A stretch of DNA of 64,000 nucleotides, taken from Flavobacterium sp. LC2016-01 (GTDB lineage: Bacteria > Bacteroidota > Bacteroidia > Flavobacteriales > Flavobacteriaceae). Both the position numbers and the translations under genes were made by a program. Each line of letters opens with the position of its first letter. Position 1 is the stretch's first letter. The notes beneath the pieces were generated by a model. That model ran no database searches. It had not been told where the DNA came from and saw only the letters and a program-made list of their open reading frames with translations. Of this stretch, positions 34,003 through 41,829 are shown one piece after another. The stretch is from assembly GCF_009711135.1 (NCBI RefSeq), contig NZ_WMIC01000011.1, positions 62,001 through 126,000 of the forward strand. The letters run 5' to 3'.

Positions 34003-35463
34003 TTATTTTTTCTTTAGTATTCCTTTTATGGTATCTTTTTCGTAATGATAAACCATATACATAAAAATTAAAAGAAGCGGAATTCCAACATAATATTTCT
34101 CTCTGAATCCGTAAAATGAAATTATGGAGAATACTATTGAAACACCTAAATAAGCTCCAATCTTGTTCATATCATAAGGGATCGGATAATATTTATTTCC
34201 TAGAATATAAGAGATAAGCATCATGCTTCCGTAAGCTGAAATAGTGGCAATTGCAGAACCATAGTAACTGTATTTTGGGATTAAAAAATAATTTAAAACC
34301 AAAGTAACAATTGCACCGACAATAGAAATGTAAGCCCCAATTTTAGTTTTATCAGTCAGTTTATACCAAACCGATAAGTTGTTATAAATCCCTAAAAAGA
34401 AGTTTGCCAAAATAATCAGCGGTACAACCTTCATCGCCTCCCAATAGGATTTGTTATCTAACAATAAATATTTTAAAACATCTGCAAAAACGATAACGCC
34501 TAATAAAATCAACGAACCTAAAATCACAAAATATTTCGTGATTACGGCATATGTCTGAGGCGCATTTTCATTTTTAGCATGGCTGAAAAAGAAAGGCTCG
34601 ATTCCTAATCTGAAAGCAGTTGCAAAAAGAACCATGAATAATCCTAATTTGTAACAAGCTGAATAGGCACCTACTTCAGATTTTGCTAAATTTTCAGGAA
34701 GCAGATAACCTAGAAGGATTTTATCAAAATGCTCGTTTACGGCAAAAGCCAATCCAGCTACCAAAATTGGAAGTCCGTATTTCATCATTCTTTTCCAAAG
34801 TTCTGGATCAAACTTTCGTCCAAGCGAAAGGTAATTTGGCGAAAGCACAATAAAAGTGGCCAAACTTGCCAAAAGATTAGCAATGAAAATATAGGCAATT
34901 TGGAAATTCTCAACATATAAATTATCCCAAACCGAATTAGGATGTGAAGCTGCTAGTTTTGGCAAATACATCAAAAAGAAAATATTCAGCAATAAATTGA
35001 TTATGACATTTCCAATCTTAATTGCAGCATAAACCATTGGGCGTTGGTTGGCTCTAAGCTTAGAAAAAGGTACTAAAACCAAAGCATCTAAAACTAAAAT
35101 CCAAACCGAATATGTAACATACTGTACATCGACTTCGGCCCAAGTTGCAAGTGTATTTCTAAAAATTAAAGCTGCAAATAAAAACCCAATTGATGACCAA
35201 AAAATAGAAATCGTAGAAGTTGCAATTACATTTTTCTTGTCTTCTTCAGCACTGTAGAATCTGAAAAAAGCAGTCTCCATTCCGTAAGAAAGGACAACAT
35301 TGAAGAAAACCATCCAAGACAAAACAATCGAAACTTCGCCATATTCTGCAGTTGGTAAAATACCTGTATATAATCTGACCAATAAAAAACTAAGCATCCT
35401 TGGTAAAACCGTTGCTAGTCCGTAAATCGCAGTTTGTTTGAATAGATTTTTATATAATCCCAA
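34003..35463 (-). CDS. Oligosaccharide flippase / polysaccharide biosynthesis protein (Wzx-like, MOP family)
   Basis: A 486-residue polytopic protein with about 14 membrane segments and the MOP-family N terminus (KQTAIYGLATVLPRMLSFLL, LPTAEYGEVSIVLSW). It flips lipid-linked oligosaccharides across the inner membrane. It is the first gene of the minus-strand operon that continues with dut, nucleotidyltransferase, TPR, DUF4292 and the EnvC-like gene. A -7 box lies 29 bases upstream. The lipid-linked substrate could be a surface glycan or peptidoglycan precursor; which one is not clear from sequence. Confidence 0.9.
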   Translation of the reverse strand: MGLYKNLFKQTAIYGLATVLPRMLSFLLVRLYTGILPTAEYGEVSIVLSWMVFFNVVLSYGMETAFFRFYSAEEDKKNVIATSTISIFWSSIGFLFAALIFRNTLATWAEVDVQYVTYSVWILVLDALVLVPFSKLRANQRPMVYAAIKIGNVIINLLLNIFFLMYLPKLAASHPNSVWDNLYVENFQIAYIFIANLLASLATFIVLSPNYLSLGRKFDPELWKRMMKYGLPILVAGLAFAVNEHFDKILLGYLLPENLAKSEVGAYSACYKLGLFMVLFATAFRLGIEPFFFSHAKNENAPQTYAVITKYFVILGSLILLGVIVFADVLKYLLLDNKSYWEAMKVVPLIILANFFLGIYNNLSVWYKLTDKTKIGAYISIVGAIVTLVLNYFLIPKYSYYGSAIATISAYGSMMLISYILGNKYYPIPYDMNKIGAYLGVSIVFSIISFYGFREKYYVGIPLLLIFMYMVYHYEKDTIKGILKKK

Positions 35464-35491
35464 AATAATTTTTATAATAAAGTTCGTAAAA

Positions 35492-35499
35492 CAAAAATA
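35492..35499 (-). promoter_or_regulatory. Predicted -7 box TATTTTTG for the flippase operon
   Basis: TATTTTTG on the minus strand, 28 bases before the flippase ATG. No TTG at the right spacing. It is the only good candidate upstream of the six-gene operon. Confidence 0.45.
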
Positions 35500-35558
35500 A
35501 CCAATTCTTTGGTTTATTAATGATTTTGCCTGTTCAATAAAAGAAGTTCAGCGTTTTT

Positions 35559-36005
35559 TTATTGAGTAAGTTTGTTTTCGTCAAGAACTTTCACAAAATG
35601 AAATCCTTTTGGACCATAACCTTGATTGTAGTAAAAACGATGCGCACCAAAATTTCCGGTAAAAGCATCTAAAACTATACTGCTGCATCCTAAATCTAGA
35701 GCTTTTTGATCAATGTAGTCTGTCAGTAATTTTCCAATTCCTTTTGATCTATGTTCTGGATTAACAACAAAGTTATCAATCTCAAGATATTTTCCCGTCC
35801 AAAGTTTTGTTGCCGACCAACAGCCCGTAATCCCTAAACACACATCATTATCAAAGACTCCAATCTGAATATAATTATGAGGCACCATTTCTAAAAGATA
35901 GGATTGATATTTTTCTAGTGAAATTTTGGGATAAAGAAATCGCATGGTATCGATTTGTGCCAGCATTTCGTCAATTGTAGTAAGTTCTCGTATTTGAAAT
36001 TCCAT
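35559..36005 (-). CDS. GNAT family N-acetyltransferase
   Basis: A 148-residue single GNAT domain. The acetyl-CoA pyrophosphate loop is HRSKGIGKLLTDYI (about 90-103, R-x-x-G-x-G/A), preceded by the strand YLEIDNFVVNPE and followed by GAHRFYYNQGYG. It acetylates an amine on a small molecule or protein N terminus. It is a single gene with a -7 box TAATTTTG about 20 bases upstream. The substrate cannot be predicted. Confidence 0.92.
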   Translation of the reverse strand: MEFQIRELTTIDEMLAQIDTMRFLYPKISLEKYQSYLLEMVPHNYIQIGVFDNDVCLGITGCWSATKLWTGKYLEIDNFVVNPEHRSKGIGKLLTDYIDQKALDLGCSSIVLDAFTGNFGAHRFYYNQGYGPKGFHFVKVLDENKLTQ

Positions 36006-36024
36006 TGTAATAAAAGATAAACCT

Positions 36025-36032
36025 CAAAATTA
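36025..36032 (-). promoter_or_regulatory. Predicted -7 box TAATTTTG for the GNAT gene
   Basis: TAATTTTG on the minus strand, 19 bases before the GNAT ATG. No clear TTG partner upstream. Confidence 0.45.
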
Positions 36033-36134
36033 CTCAATTTTTCTTAGGCCTTATATATAATTGTGAAACAACACATATGTGAAATCTATAAAATTGAAAA
36101 AAAATTATATAAATTTTCACAACTGCTTCTGTAT

Positions 36135-36142
36135 TAACTTTG
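36135..36142 (+). promoter_or_regulatory. Predicted -7 box TAACTTTG for the candidate ncRNA
   Basis: TAACTTTG fits TAnnTTTG and lies five bases before the first 90-base repeat unit. No TTG is found at 17-23 bases upstream, so the -33 element is weak or absent. Confidence 0.45.
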
Positions 36143-36146
36143 TATC

Positions 36147-36330
36147 AAAGGGAATGAGAAAAGCTAAAATACAACCCTTAAAAAAGAAAAGCATTGGGAC
36201 TGATAAAGCTAGTTTGTTCCCACAAAAGACAAAGCAAAAGGGATTGATTCTGCTGAAATGTAACCCTTAAAAAAAACAGAGCATTGGGATTAATAAAGCT
36301 AGTTTGTTCCCATAAAAGACAAAGCAAAAC
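36147..36330. repeat. Two tandem 90-bp repeat units
   Basis: The block GCATTGGGA (36191 and 36281), AAAGCTAGTTTGTTCCCA (from 36205 and 36295) and AAAGACAAAGCAAAA (36225 and 36315) recurs at a period of 90 bases. Upstream parts (AAGGGAATGAG versus AAGGGATTGAT; AACCCTTAAAAAA) also match with a few changes. About 68 bases per unit are closely conserved. Confidence 0.88.
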
Positions 36331-36356
36331 AGAGGTGATAAATCTGTACAATAATT

Positions 36357-36413
36357 TTATAAAATGGTATTGATTCTCAATTTTTGGGTAAATTGAGAAT
36401 CACCATTTTATAA
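36357..36413 (+). other. 24-bp bulged stem-loop inside the candidate ncRNA
   Basis: TTATAAAATGGT pairs with ACCATTTTATAA, and after a three-base ATT bulge on the left GATTCTCAATTT pairs with AAATTGAGAATC, closing a TTGGGT loop (36384-36389). All 24 pairs are Watson-Crick. No T-run follows directly. Confidence 0.85.
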
Positions 36414-36449
36414 CAAACAAAAAACAATACAATTTCTATATAAAAGAGA

Positions 36450-36484
36450 AAAAGCCGATATTTGGGGGTGTCGGCTTCTTTTTG
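36450..36484 (+). terminator. Intrinsic terminator of the candidate ncRNA
   Basis: AAGCCGA (36452-36458) pairs with TCGGCTT (36471-36477) around a 12-base loop rich in G; CTTTTT follows. It points to transcription on the + strand coming from the gene-free region. Confidence 0.8.
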
Positions 36485-36487
36485 ACC

Positions 36488-36524
36488 AAAAAAAAAGCCA
36501 GCAAATATTTGCTGGCTTTTTTTA
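36488..36524. terminator. Terminator of the atp operon (bidirectional)
   Basis: AAAGCCAGCAAATATTTGCTGGCTTT is a near-perfect palindrome (stem AGCCAGCAAA), flanked by A- and T-runs. It lies 18 bases past the atpG stop and ends the minus-strand operon; it could also back up the ncRNA terminator. Confidence 0.92.
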
Positions 36525-36541
36525 TATTTTTAGATTTCTTA

Positions 36542-37402
36542 TTATCCGTTCAACGCTTCTGCTCCACCAACGATCTCTAAGATTTCGTTTGTAATAGCAG
36601 CCTGACGCGCTTTGTTATAAGTCAATTTCAATTGGTTTCTTAATTCAGTTGCGTTGTCAGTTGCTTTGTGCATAGCTGTCATACGTGCTCCGTGTTCTGA
36701 AGCAAATGAATCGCGAATACCTTTGTATAATTGTGTTTTTAACGATTTTGGAATCAAAGTCAATACAATTTCTTCTTTTGAAGGTTCGAAGATATAATCT
36801 CCTGCCGTTACCGGTACATCAGATTTAATTGGAGCTAGCGGTAAAAACTGCTCTGTCTGAACAATTTGAGTTGCGGCATTTTTAAACTGATTGTAAATCA
36901 ATTCAATTCTGTCGTAATCTCCAGCTAAGAATTTTTCAGTCAGATTCTCTGCAATTCCAGCAACATTTTCAAAAGTTAAATGATCGAAGATTGCATTATG
37001 ATGTCCGTGAACTTTATAAGTTTTGCTTAAAACATCATTTCCTTTTTTACCAATAGGAAAAACATCAACCTGTTTTCCAGCGTAAAATGCAGTACGGTTT
37101 TTAACCTCCTTAATAATATTTGCATTAAATGCTCCACATAACCCTCTGTTTGAAGTTATAGCAACAAGCAATACTTTTTTTACTTCACGCTGAGTTGTGT
37201 AATCTCCACCAACTTCACCATCAAGTGTAGCAGAAAGATTTTGCAGCAACTCTGTTAATTTCTCGGCATAAGGTCGCATTGCAGTGATTGCATCTTGTGC
37301 TTTCTTAAGCTTTGCAGCAGAAACCATTTTCATAGCCGATGTAATCTGCATCGTCGATGAAACGGAAGTAATTCTATTACGGATTTCCTTTAAATTTGCC
37401 AT
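36542..37402 (-). CDS. atpG: ATP synthase F1 subunit gamma
   Basis: A 286-residue central-shaft subunit. N-terminal signature MANLKEIRNRITSVSSTMQI then TSAMKMVSAAKLKKAQ; C-terminal helix KATDNATELRNQLKLTYNKA then RQAAITNEILEIVGGAEAL. It rotates within the alpha3beta3 ring to couple the proton flow to ATP synthesis. It is the last gene of the operon in this window; a 16-bp hairpin separates it from atpA. The operon stops here: atpD and atpC, which follow atpG in many bacteria, are absent. Confidence 0.97.
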   Translation of the reverse strand: MANLKEIRNRITSVSSTMQITSAMKMVSAAKLKKAQDAITAMRPYAEKLTELLQNLSATLDGEVGGDYTTQREVKKVLLVAITSNRGLCGAFNANIIKEVKNRTAFYAGKQVDVFPIGKKGNDVLSKTYKVHGHHNAIFDHLTFENVAGIAENLTEKFLAGDYDRIELIYNQFKNAATQIVQTEQFLPLAPIKSDVPVTAGDYIFEPSKEEIVLTLIPKSLKTQLYKGIRDSFASEHGARMTAMHKATDNATELRNQLKLTYNKARQAAITNEILEIVGGAEALNG

Positions 37403-37433
37403 TTTTTCTAATTAGAAAATTTGATAATTAGTC

Positions 37434-37471
37434 AATTAGATAATTGAAAAGTTCATTTCAATTATCTAATT
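37434..37471 (-). other. 16-bp stem-loop between atpA and atpG
   Basis: Bases 37434-37449 (starting AATTAGATAATTG) are exactly complementary to 37456-37471, with loop AGTTCA. No T-run follows in the minus direction. It lies 3' of atpA in the operon message. Confidence 0.85.
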
Positions 37472-37485
37472 ATCTAATTGTCTTA

Positions 37486-39063
37486 TTAGTTATATTTTGC
37501 TGAAACTTCTTTTGCTGCTTTTTCAATAACATCTGTAATGTTATCGTCAAATTTACCAGCTTTCAACGCGTTAAGCGTATCTTTATGTTTACTGTTTAAG
37601 TAAGACAAGAAATCAACTTCAAATTCTTTTACTTTATTTACAGGAACACTTTTCAATAAGTTTTTAGAACCAGCGTAAATAATTGCAACTTGGTTTTCAA
37701 CTGGATAAGGATCATTTAAACCTTGCTTCAAGATTTCAACGTTTCTTTTTCCTTTTTCAATTACGTTTAATGTAACAGAATCCAAGTCAGAACCAAATTT
37801 AGCGAAAGCTTCTAATTCACGGAATTGAGCTTGGTCTAATTTTAAAGTTCCAGAAACTTTTTTCATTGATTTAATCTGAGCATTACCTCCAACACGAGAT
37901 ACAGAAATACCTACGTTGATCGCAGGACGAACTCCAGAGTTGAACAAATCTCCGTCAAGGAAAATCTGACCATCTGTAATCGAAATTACGTTTGTTGGGA
38001 TATATGCAGAAACGTCACCAGCTTGAGTTTCGATAATTGGCAATGCAGTTAATGAACCGCCACCTTTTACGATTGACTTGATAGAATCTGGTAAATCGTT
38101 CATATTTTTAGCGATACCATCATCAGCAATTACTTTACAAGCACGCTCTAATAAACGAGAGTGTAAGTAGAAAACGTCTCCAGGGTAAGCCTCACGTCCA
38201 GGTGGTCTTCTTAATAAAAGAGAAACCTCACGGTAAGCAACAGCTTGTTTAGATAAATCATCATACACGATAAGTGCTGGACGACCTGAATCTCTAAAGT
38301 ATTCTCCAATTGCAGCACCTGCGAAAGGAGCATAAACTTGCATTGGAGCTGGGTCAGAAGCATTAGCAGCAACAATAACTGTATAAGCCATTGCTCCTTT
38401 TTCTTCTAACATTTTAGCGATTCCTGCTACAGTTGAAGCTTTTTGTCCAATTGCAACATATATACAGAATACAGGTTTTCCTGCATCATAAAATTCTTTT
38501 TGGTTCAAGATTGTATCGATACAAACAGTTGATTTACCTGTTTGACGGTCACCAATTACAAGCTCACGCTGACCACGTCCAACTGGGATCATAGCATCAA
38601 CTGCTTTTACTCCTGTTTGTAATGGTTCAGTTACTGGTTGACGGAAAATAACTCCTGGCGCTTTTCTTTCTAAAGGCATTTCGTATAAGTCTCCACCAAT
38701 TGGTCCTTTTCCATCAATTGGAAAACCAAGAGTGTTAACAACACGTCCTACCATTTGCTCACCTACTTTAAGAGAAGCAATACGTTGAGTTCTTTTTGCT
38801 GTTGATCCTTCTTTGATTCCTGTTGATGGTCCTAAAAGTACCACACCAACATTGTCTTCTTCAAGGTTCAATACAATAGCTTCAAGTCCGTTATCAAATT
38901 CAACTAACTCACCATATTGTACATTCGATAACCCGTAAATACGAGCAATACCGTCTCCAACTTGAAGTACTGTTCCTACTTCCTCTAGCGTAGCACCAGA
39001 TTCAAAACCTTCTACTTGCTTTCTTAATATTGCTGAAATTTCAGCAGGTTTGATTTCCGCCAT
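37486..39063 (-). CDS. atpA: ATP synthase F1 subunit alpha
   Basis: A 525-residue nucleotide-binding but non-catalytic F1 subunit. Walker A is GDRQTGKST (about 174-182), with ALIVYDDLSKQAVAYREVSL as the Walker B region and the arginine-finger region VGISVSRVGGNAQIKSMKK. Length is slightly over the 500-513 usual in other phyla. Three copies per enzyme form the hexamer with beta subunits, which are encoded elsewhere. 38 bases separate it from atpH. Confidence 0.98.
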   Translation of the reverse strand: MAEIKPAEISAILRKQVEGFESGATLEEVGTVLQVGDGIARIYGLSNVQYGELVEFDNGLEAIVLNLEEDNVGVVLLGPSTGIKEGSTAKRTQRIASLKVGEQMVGRVVNTLGFPIDGKGPIGGDLYEMPLERKAPGVIFRQPVTEPLQTGVKAVDAMIPVGRGQRELVIGDRQTGKSTVCIDTILNQKEFYDAGKPVFCIYVAIGQKASTVAGIAKMLEEKGAMAYTVIVAANASDPAPMQVYAPFAGAAIGEYFRDSGRPALIVYDDLSKQAVAYREVSLLLRRPPGREAYPGDVFYLHSRLLERACKVIADDGIAKNMNDLPDSIKSIVKGGGSLTALPIIETQAGDVSAYIPTNVISITDGQIFLDGDLFNSGVRPAINVGISVSRVGGNAQIKSMKKVSGTLKLDQAQFRELEAFAKFGSDLDSVTLNVIEKGKRNVEILKQGLNDPYPVENQVAIIYAGSKNLLKSVPVNKVKEFEVDFLSYLNSKHKDTLNALKAGKFDDNITDVIEKAAKEVSAKYN

Positions 39064-39101
39064 CTTAATTTATAATTTAGACACTTTTATGTGTAATAAA
39101 A

Positions 39102-39635
39102 CTAATTACTTAACTCTCTTTTTAATACTTGTAATCTGTTTGCAACAGAGGCATTGTATTGATTATCGCCTATTCTCAAAATAAATCCACCAATGATTGA
39201 AGGATCTACTATATTTTCTATTGTTATTTTTTTATCTGATAATGTTGCCACTTTTGCTAAAACTTTAGCTTCTAAAGCAGCATCCATAGGAATTGCTGTC
39301 GTAACTTTTGCTACTTCAATTCCATTACTCTCATCAAATACTTTACTGTATTCTACTGCAATTGCATCTAGAATTTCGAATCTTTTGTTTTCAAATAATA
39401 AATGAAATAAACCTTTAGTTATACCATTTACATTTGCAAAAACTTCTAAAAGAGCACTTTCTTTAACTTCAACTTTTGTAGTTGGGTTTTGAATAAAAGT
39501 ACTTAATTCTAAATTGCTATCAATTGTAGAAGCAATTAACTTCATATCGTTATTAACAGCTTCGGCAACACCTTTAGAGTTTGCTAAGTCTAGAATTGCT
39601 TTTGCATAACGAATTGCTGCTCTTGTACTTGCCAT
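39102..39635 (-). CDS. atpH: ATP synthase F1 subunit delta
   Basis: A 177-residue delta subunit (OSCP homologue). Motifs: RAAIRYAKAILDLANSKG at the start, FIQNPTTKVEVKESALLEVF, and the C-terminal IENIVDPSIIGGFILRIGDN then SVANRLQVLKRELSN, which is the family's best-kept stretch. It links the peripheral stalk (b subunits) to the top of F1. Three bases separate it from atpF. Confidence 0.96.
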   Translation of the reverse strand: MASTRAAIRYAKAILDLANSKGVAEAVNNDMKLIASTIDSNLELSTFIQNPTTKVEVKESALLEVFANVNGITKGLFHLLFENKRFEILDAIAVEYSKVFDESNGIEVAKVTTAIPMDAALEAKVLAKVATLSDKKITIENIVDPSIIGGFILRIGDNQYNASVANRLQVLKRELSN

Positions 39636-39638
39636 ATC

Positions 39639-40139
39639 TTAGTTTAACTTTACGTCACCTAACATTTTCTCAACCAATTTAGTTTGAGATTCTTTGTTAG
39701 ATAATTCTTCTTTCAACAATTTTTCAGCAATGCTTAATGATAAAGTTGAAACTTGAGATTTCAATTCAGCCATAGCAACATTTTTCTCGCTTTCGATAGC
39801 CGCTTTAGCTTGCTCGATCATTTTTTGACCTTGCGCTTGTGCTTCGTTTTTAGAATCAGCGATCATTTTCTCTTTCATTTCTCGAGCTTCTTTAAGCATC
39901 GCGTCACGCTCTGCACGAGCTTCGTTCAAAATTCTTAAATTGTCCGCTTGTAAGTTTTGCATTTCTTGTCTTGCACTTTCAGCAGAAAGCAAAGCATCTT
40001 TAATACCTTGTTCTCTATCATTAACTGCATCAAGAATTGGTTTCCAAGCGAATTTTTTTAATAAAAATATTAATCCAACAAATATTAGTACTTGCCAAAA
40101 GAACAAACCGAACTCGAACTGATTTATTAACTTTTCCAT
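39639..40139 (-). CDS. atpF: ATP synthase F0 subunit b
   Basis: A 166-residue peripheral-stalk protein: one N-terminal membrane helix (FGLFFWQVLIFVGLIFLLKK, 10-29), the motif AWKPILDAVNDREQGIKDAL, then a long charged coiled coil to the end. It holds F1 static against subunit a. The gene follows a 127-base gap containing a 16-bp stem-loop after atpE. Confidence 0.96.
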   Translation of the reverse strand: MEKLINQFEFGLFFWQVLIFVGLIFLLKKFAWKPILDAVNDREQGIKDALLSAESARQEMQNLQADNLRILNEARAERDAMLKEAREMKEKMIADSKNEAQAQGQKMIEQAKAAIESEKNVAMAELKSQVSTLSLSIAEKLLKEELSNKESQTKLVEKMLGDVKLN

Positions 40140-40216
40140 TATATATTTAAGTATAAATTTTAAATTTTGTCTTTTTAAATTGCAATTTACAAAGCAATTT
40201 TAATGTTTTAATTTTT

Positions 40217-40253
40217 AAACAATAGTTACAACCAACCGTTGTAACTATTGTTT
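40217..40253 (-). other. 16-bp stem-loop between atpE and atpF
   Basis: Bases 40217-40232 (AAACAATAGTTACAAC) are exactly complementary to 40238-40253, with loop CAACC. In the minus direction the stem is followed by AAAAATT and not a T-run, so read-through to atpF is expected. On the + strand a run of seven T follows the stem. Confidence 0.88.
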
Positions 40254-40266
40254 TTTTGTGTTTTAA

Positions 40267-40458
40267 TTAAGCAGCGAATAATGCAGCGAAACCAATACCT
40301 TCAATAAGTGCAGCAGCAATAAGCATAGCTGTTTGGATTTTTCCTGAAGCTTCTGGTTGACGAGCAATAGCGTCCATTGCTGAACCACCAATTCTACCAA
40401 TACCTAAAGCAGCTCCGATTACGATTAATCCAGCTCCGATGAAATTTAAACCGTTCAT
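40267..40458 (-). CDS. atpE: ATP synthase F0 subunit c
   Basis: A 63-residue two-helix hairpin, short for the family (usually 70-80). Helix 1 is NFIGAGLIVIGAALGIGRIG, the polar loop AIARQPEA carries the RQP motif, and helix 2 is TAMLIAAALIEGIGFAALFA with the proton-binding Glu54. There is no extra acidic residue suggesting Na+ specificity that I can confirm. It oligomerises into the rotor ring. It is flanked by a repeat-rich gap toward atpB and a strong stem-loop toward atpF. Confidence 0.97.
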   Translation of the reverse strand: MNGLNFIGAGLIVIGAALGIGRIGGSAMDAIARQPEASGKIQTAMLIAAALIEGIGFAALFAA

Positions 40459-40518
40459 ATATGTATATATTAAAAATTAAACATTCGATTTGATTTTAGA
40501 TTTTTGAGTGTAGATCTT

Positions 40519-40558
40519 AGATTGAATCAATCTGAAATCTAAATTCTGAAATCTAAAT
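40519..40558. repeat. Small palindrome and exact 14-bp tandem repeat between atpB and atpE
   Basis: AGATTGAATCAATCT (40519-40533) is an odd palindrome. TCTGAAATCTAAAT occurs twice head to tail (40531-40544 and 40545-40558), with an inverted relative (ATTTTAGATTTTTGAG) at about 40491. Similar AATCTGAAATCTAAAT blocks are typical intergenic repeats of the genus. Confidence 0.75.
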
Positions 40559-40559
40559 T

Positions 40560-41711
40560 TTAGTGGTGCCCCTCCTCTTCGTGGTGGTGCTCTTCTACTG
40601 CTGAACCAAAATAAAGTGCAGACAGCATTGTAAAAATATAGGCTTGTAAAAATGCTACTAAAATCTCTAGTATAGAAAGTGCAAATGATAATCCGAAAGA
40701 TAAACTACTTCCGATCCAGCTTTTAAAGATAAACATTAATCCGATAATACTCATCAATACGATGTGACCAGCAAAGATATTCGCGTACAAACGAATCATT
40801 AATGAGAATGGTTTAATGAAAACTCCTAACAATTCGATTGGAGCCAAAATAATTCTCATTGGTTTTGGTACACCTGGCATCCAGAAAATGTGACCCCAGT
40901 AATTTTTATTTGCAGTAAGATTTGTAATTAAGAAAGTAATGATTGCTAAAGAGAATGTAATTGTTAAATTACCAGTAGCATTAATTCCTAGTGGAGTTAA
41001 TCCGAAGATATTTAAAAACAATACAAAGAAAAAGATAGTCAATAAATAACTCATGTATCTCTTATAATGTTTTTCACCAATATTAGGAATAGCAACTTCA
41101 TCACGGATGAAAACCACTAACGGCTCAAAAATTCTTCCAACTCCAGAAGCAATTCCTCCGTTTTTAGCATATGACTTTGCTAAACTTGTAAACAACCAGA
41201 ACATTAGTAAGGCCGCAATAAAAATAGAAAGTACTGTTTTTGTAATTGAAAAGTCTAATGGGCGAACATTTGTTGGATGACCTGTTTTTTCATCTTCAGT
41301 AATTGTTCCAGCAGCATCGGTTTTGTAGATTTTACCATCATGATGATTAATCATGTAATAATTTCCGTTTGATTCTGCTACAGCATGACCGTGATTAAAT
41401 TTTGATGAAGAAAAAATTTGTAAACCATTATCCCAAATAATAACTGGTAAAGGAAAACCATAATATTTTCCTGTTTCATCATCTTGAGTCAAAGTAAAAT
41501 CATGAGAATCTAAAACGTGATGTTTCACGAAACCTTTAATTTTAGATTTTACGTCAGTTGGCTCTGCATTATGGCCTTCTGCAGTAGCTTCGTGAGCTAC
41601 TTCAGTTTGAGTATGTGCAGCGTCTTTTTCCGAATTAGCAAAGCCGATTACCGGAAGACAAGCTACTAAAGCTACAAGAATTAATCTGAGTGGTTTGTTT
41701 GAAATCACCAT
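40560..41711 (-). CDS. atpB: ATP synthase F0 subunit a, with long N-terminal extension and His-rich tail
   Basis: A 383-residue protein, against 240-270 in many bacteria. Residues 1-25 look like a cleavable signal or first membrane helix (LRLILVALVACLPVIGFANS). Residues 26-145 form a hydrophilic extension found in Bacteroidota homologues. The channel part follows, with the conserved MIRLYANIFAGHIVLMSIIG containing the essential Arg, and FLQAYIFTMLSALYFGSAV. The C terminus, EEHHHEEEGHH, is His/Glu-rich. It is the first gene of the atpBEFHAG transcript and has the best-matching promoter in the window. Confidence 0.96.
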   Translation of the reverse strand: MVISNKPLRLILVALVACLPVIGFANSEKDAAHTQTEVAHEATAEGHNAEPTDVKSKIKGFVKHHVLDSHDFTLTQDDETGKYYGFPLPVIIWDNGLQIFSSSKFNHGHAVAESNGNYYMINHHDGKIYKTDAAGTITEDEKTGHPTNVRPLDFSITKTVLSIFIAALLMFWLFTSLAKSYAKNGGIASGVGRIFEPLVVFIRDEVAIPNIGEKHYKRYMSYLLTIFFFVLFLNIFGLTPLGINATGNLTITFSLAIITFLITNLTANKNYWGHIFWMPGVPKPMRIILAPIELLGVFIKPFSLMIRLYANIFAGHIVLMSIIGLMFIFKSWIGSSLSFGLSFALSILEILVAFLQAYIFTMLSALYFGSAVEEHHHEEEGHH

Positions 41712-41753
41712 ATCTGTTGAAAATCTGATTTTTTACGTTTCTAAAATTTGGTG

Positions 41754-41781
41754 CAAAGGTACATTTTTTATTAATATTCAA
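41754..41781 (-). promoter_or_regulatory. Promoter of the atpBEFHAG operon (TTG-N17-TACCTTTG)
   Basis: On the minus strand TTG (41781-41779) and TACCTTTG (41761-41754) are spaced by 17 bases, a full match to TTG-N17-23-TAnnTTTG. The -7 box lies 42 bases before the atpB ATG. The start site should lie near 41748, giving a leader of about 37 bases. Confidence 0.75.
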
Positions 41782-41829
41782 AAGGATATGAAAAATTATT
41801 TTTGAACCTTGTTTTACAGAATCCTTATT

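Larger units (their letters stand above)
36148..36484 (+). ncRNA. Candidate structured non-coding RNA
   Basis: The 536-base gene-free gap 36006-36541 holds a complete transcription unit on the + strand: a -7 box TAACTTTG (36135-36142), two 90-base tandem units (36147-36330), a 24-bp bulged stem-loop (36357-36413) and an intrinsic terminator (36450-36484). Each 90-base unit can fold a small hairpin between TTGGGA and TTCCCA; the copies differ in the inner stem (ACT versus ATT facing AGT) but pairing is kept through G-U. A 63-codon frame crosses the region (36079-36270) but shows no protein-like pattern and starts before the -7 box. The exact ends are estimates. No known RNA family was recognised. 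Confidence 0.5.

Noticed and set aside
36079..36270. 63-codon open frame on the + strand in the gap before atpG
   Set aside because: It starts upstream of the -7 box, spans the tandem repeat units and has a Lys-rich, low-complexity product with no protein-like pattern. Structured RNA explains the region better.
36147..36330. CRISPR or satellite array
   Set aside because: Only two units, 68 of 90 bases conserved, no spacers and no cas genes.
40217..40253. Terminator ending the operon after atpE
   Set aside because: The T-run is on the wrong strand for the operon direction and atpF must be transcribed.
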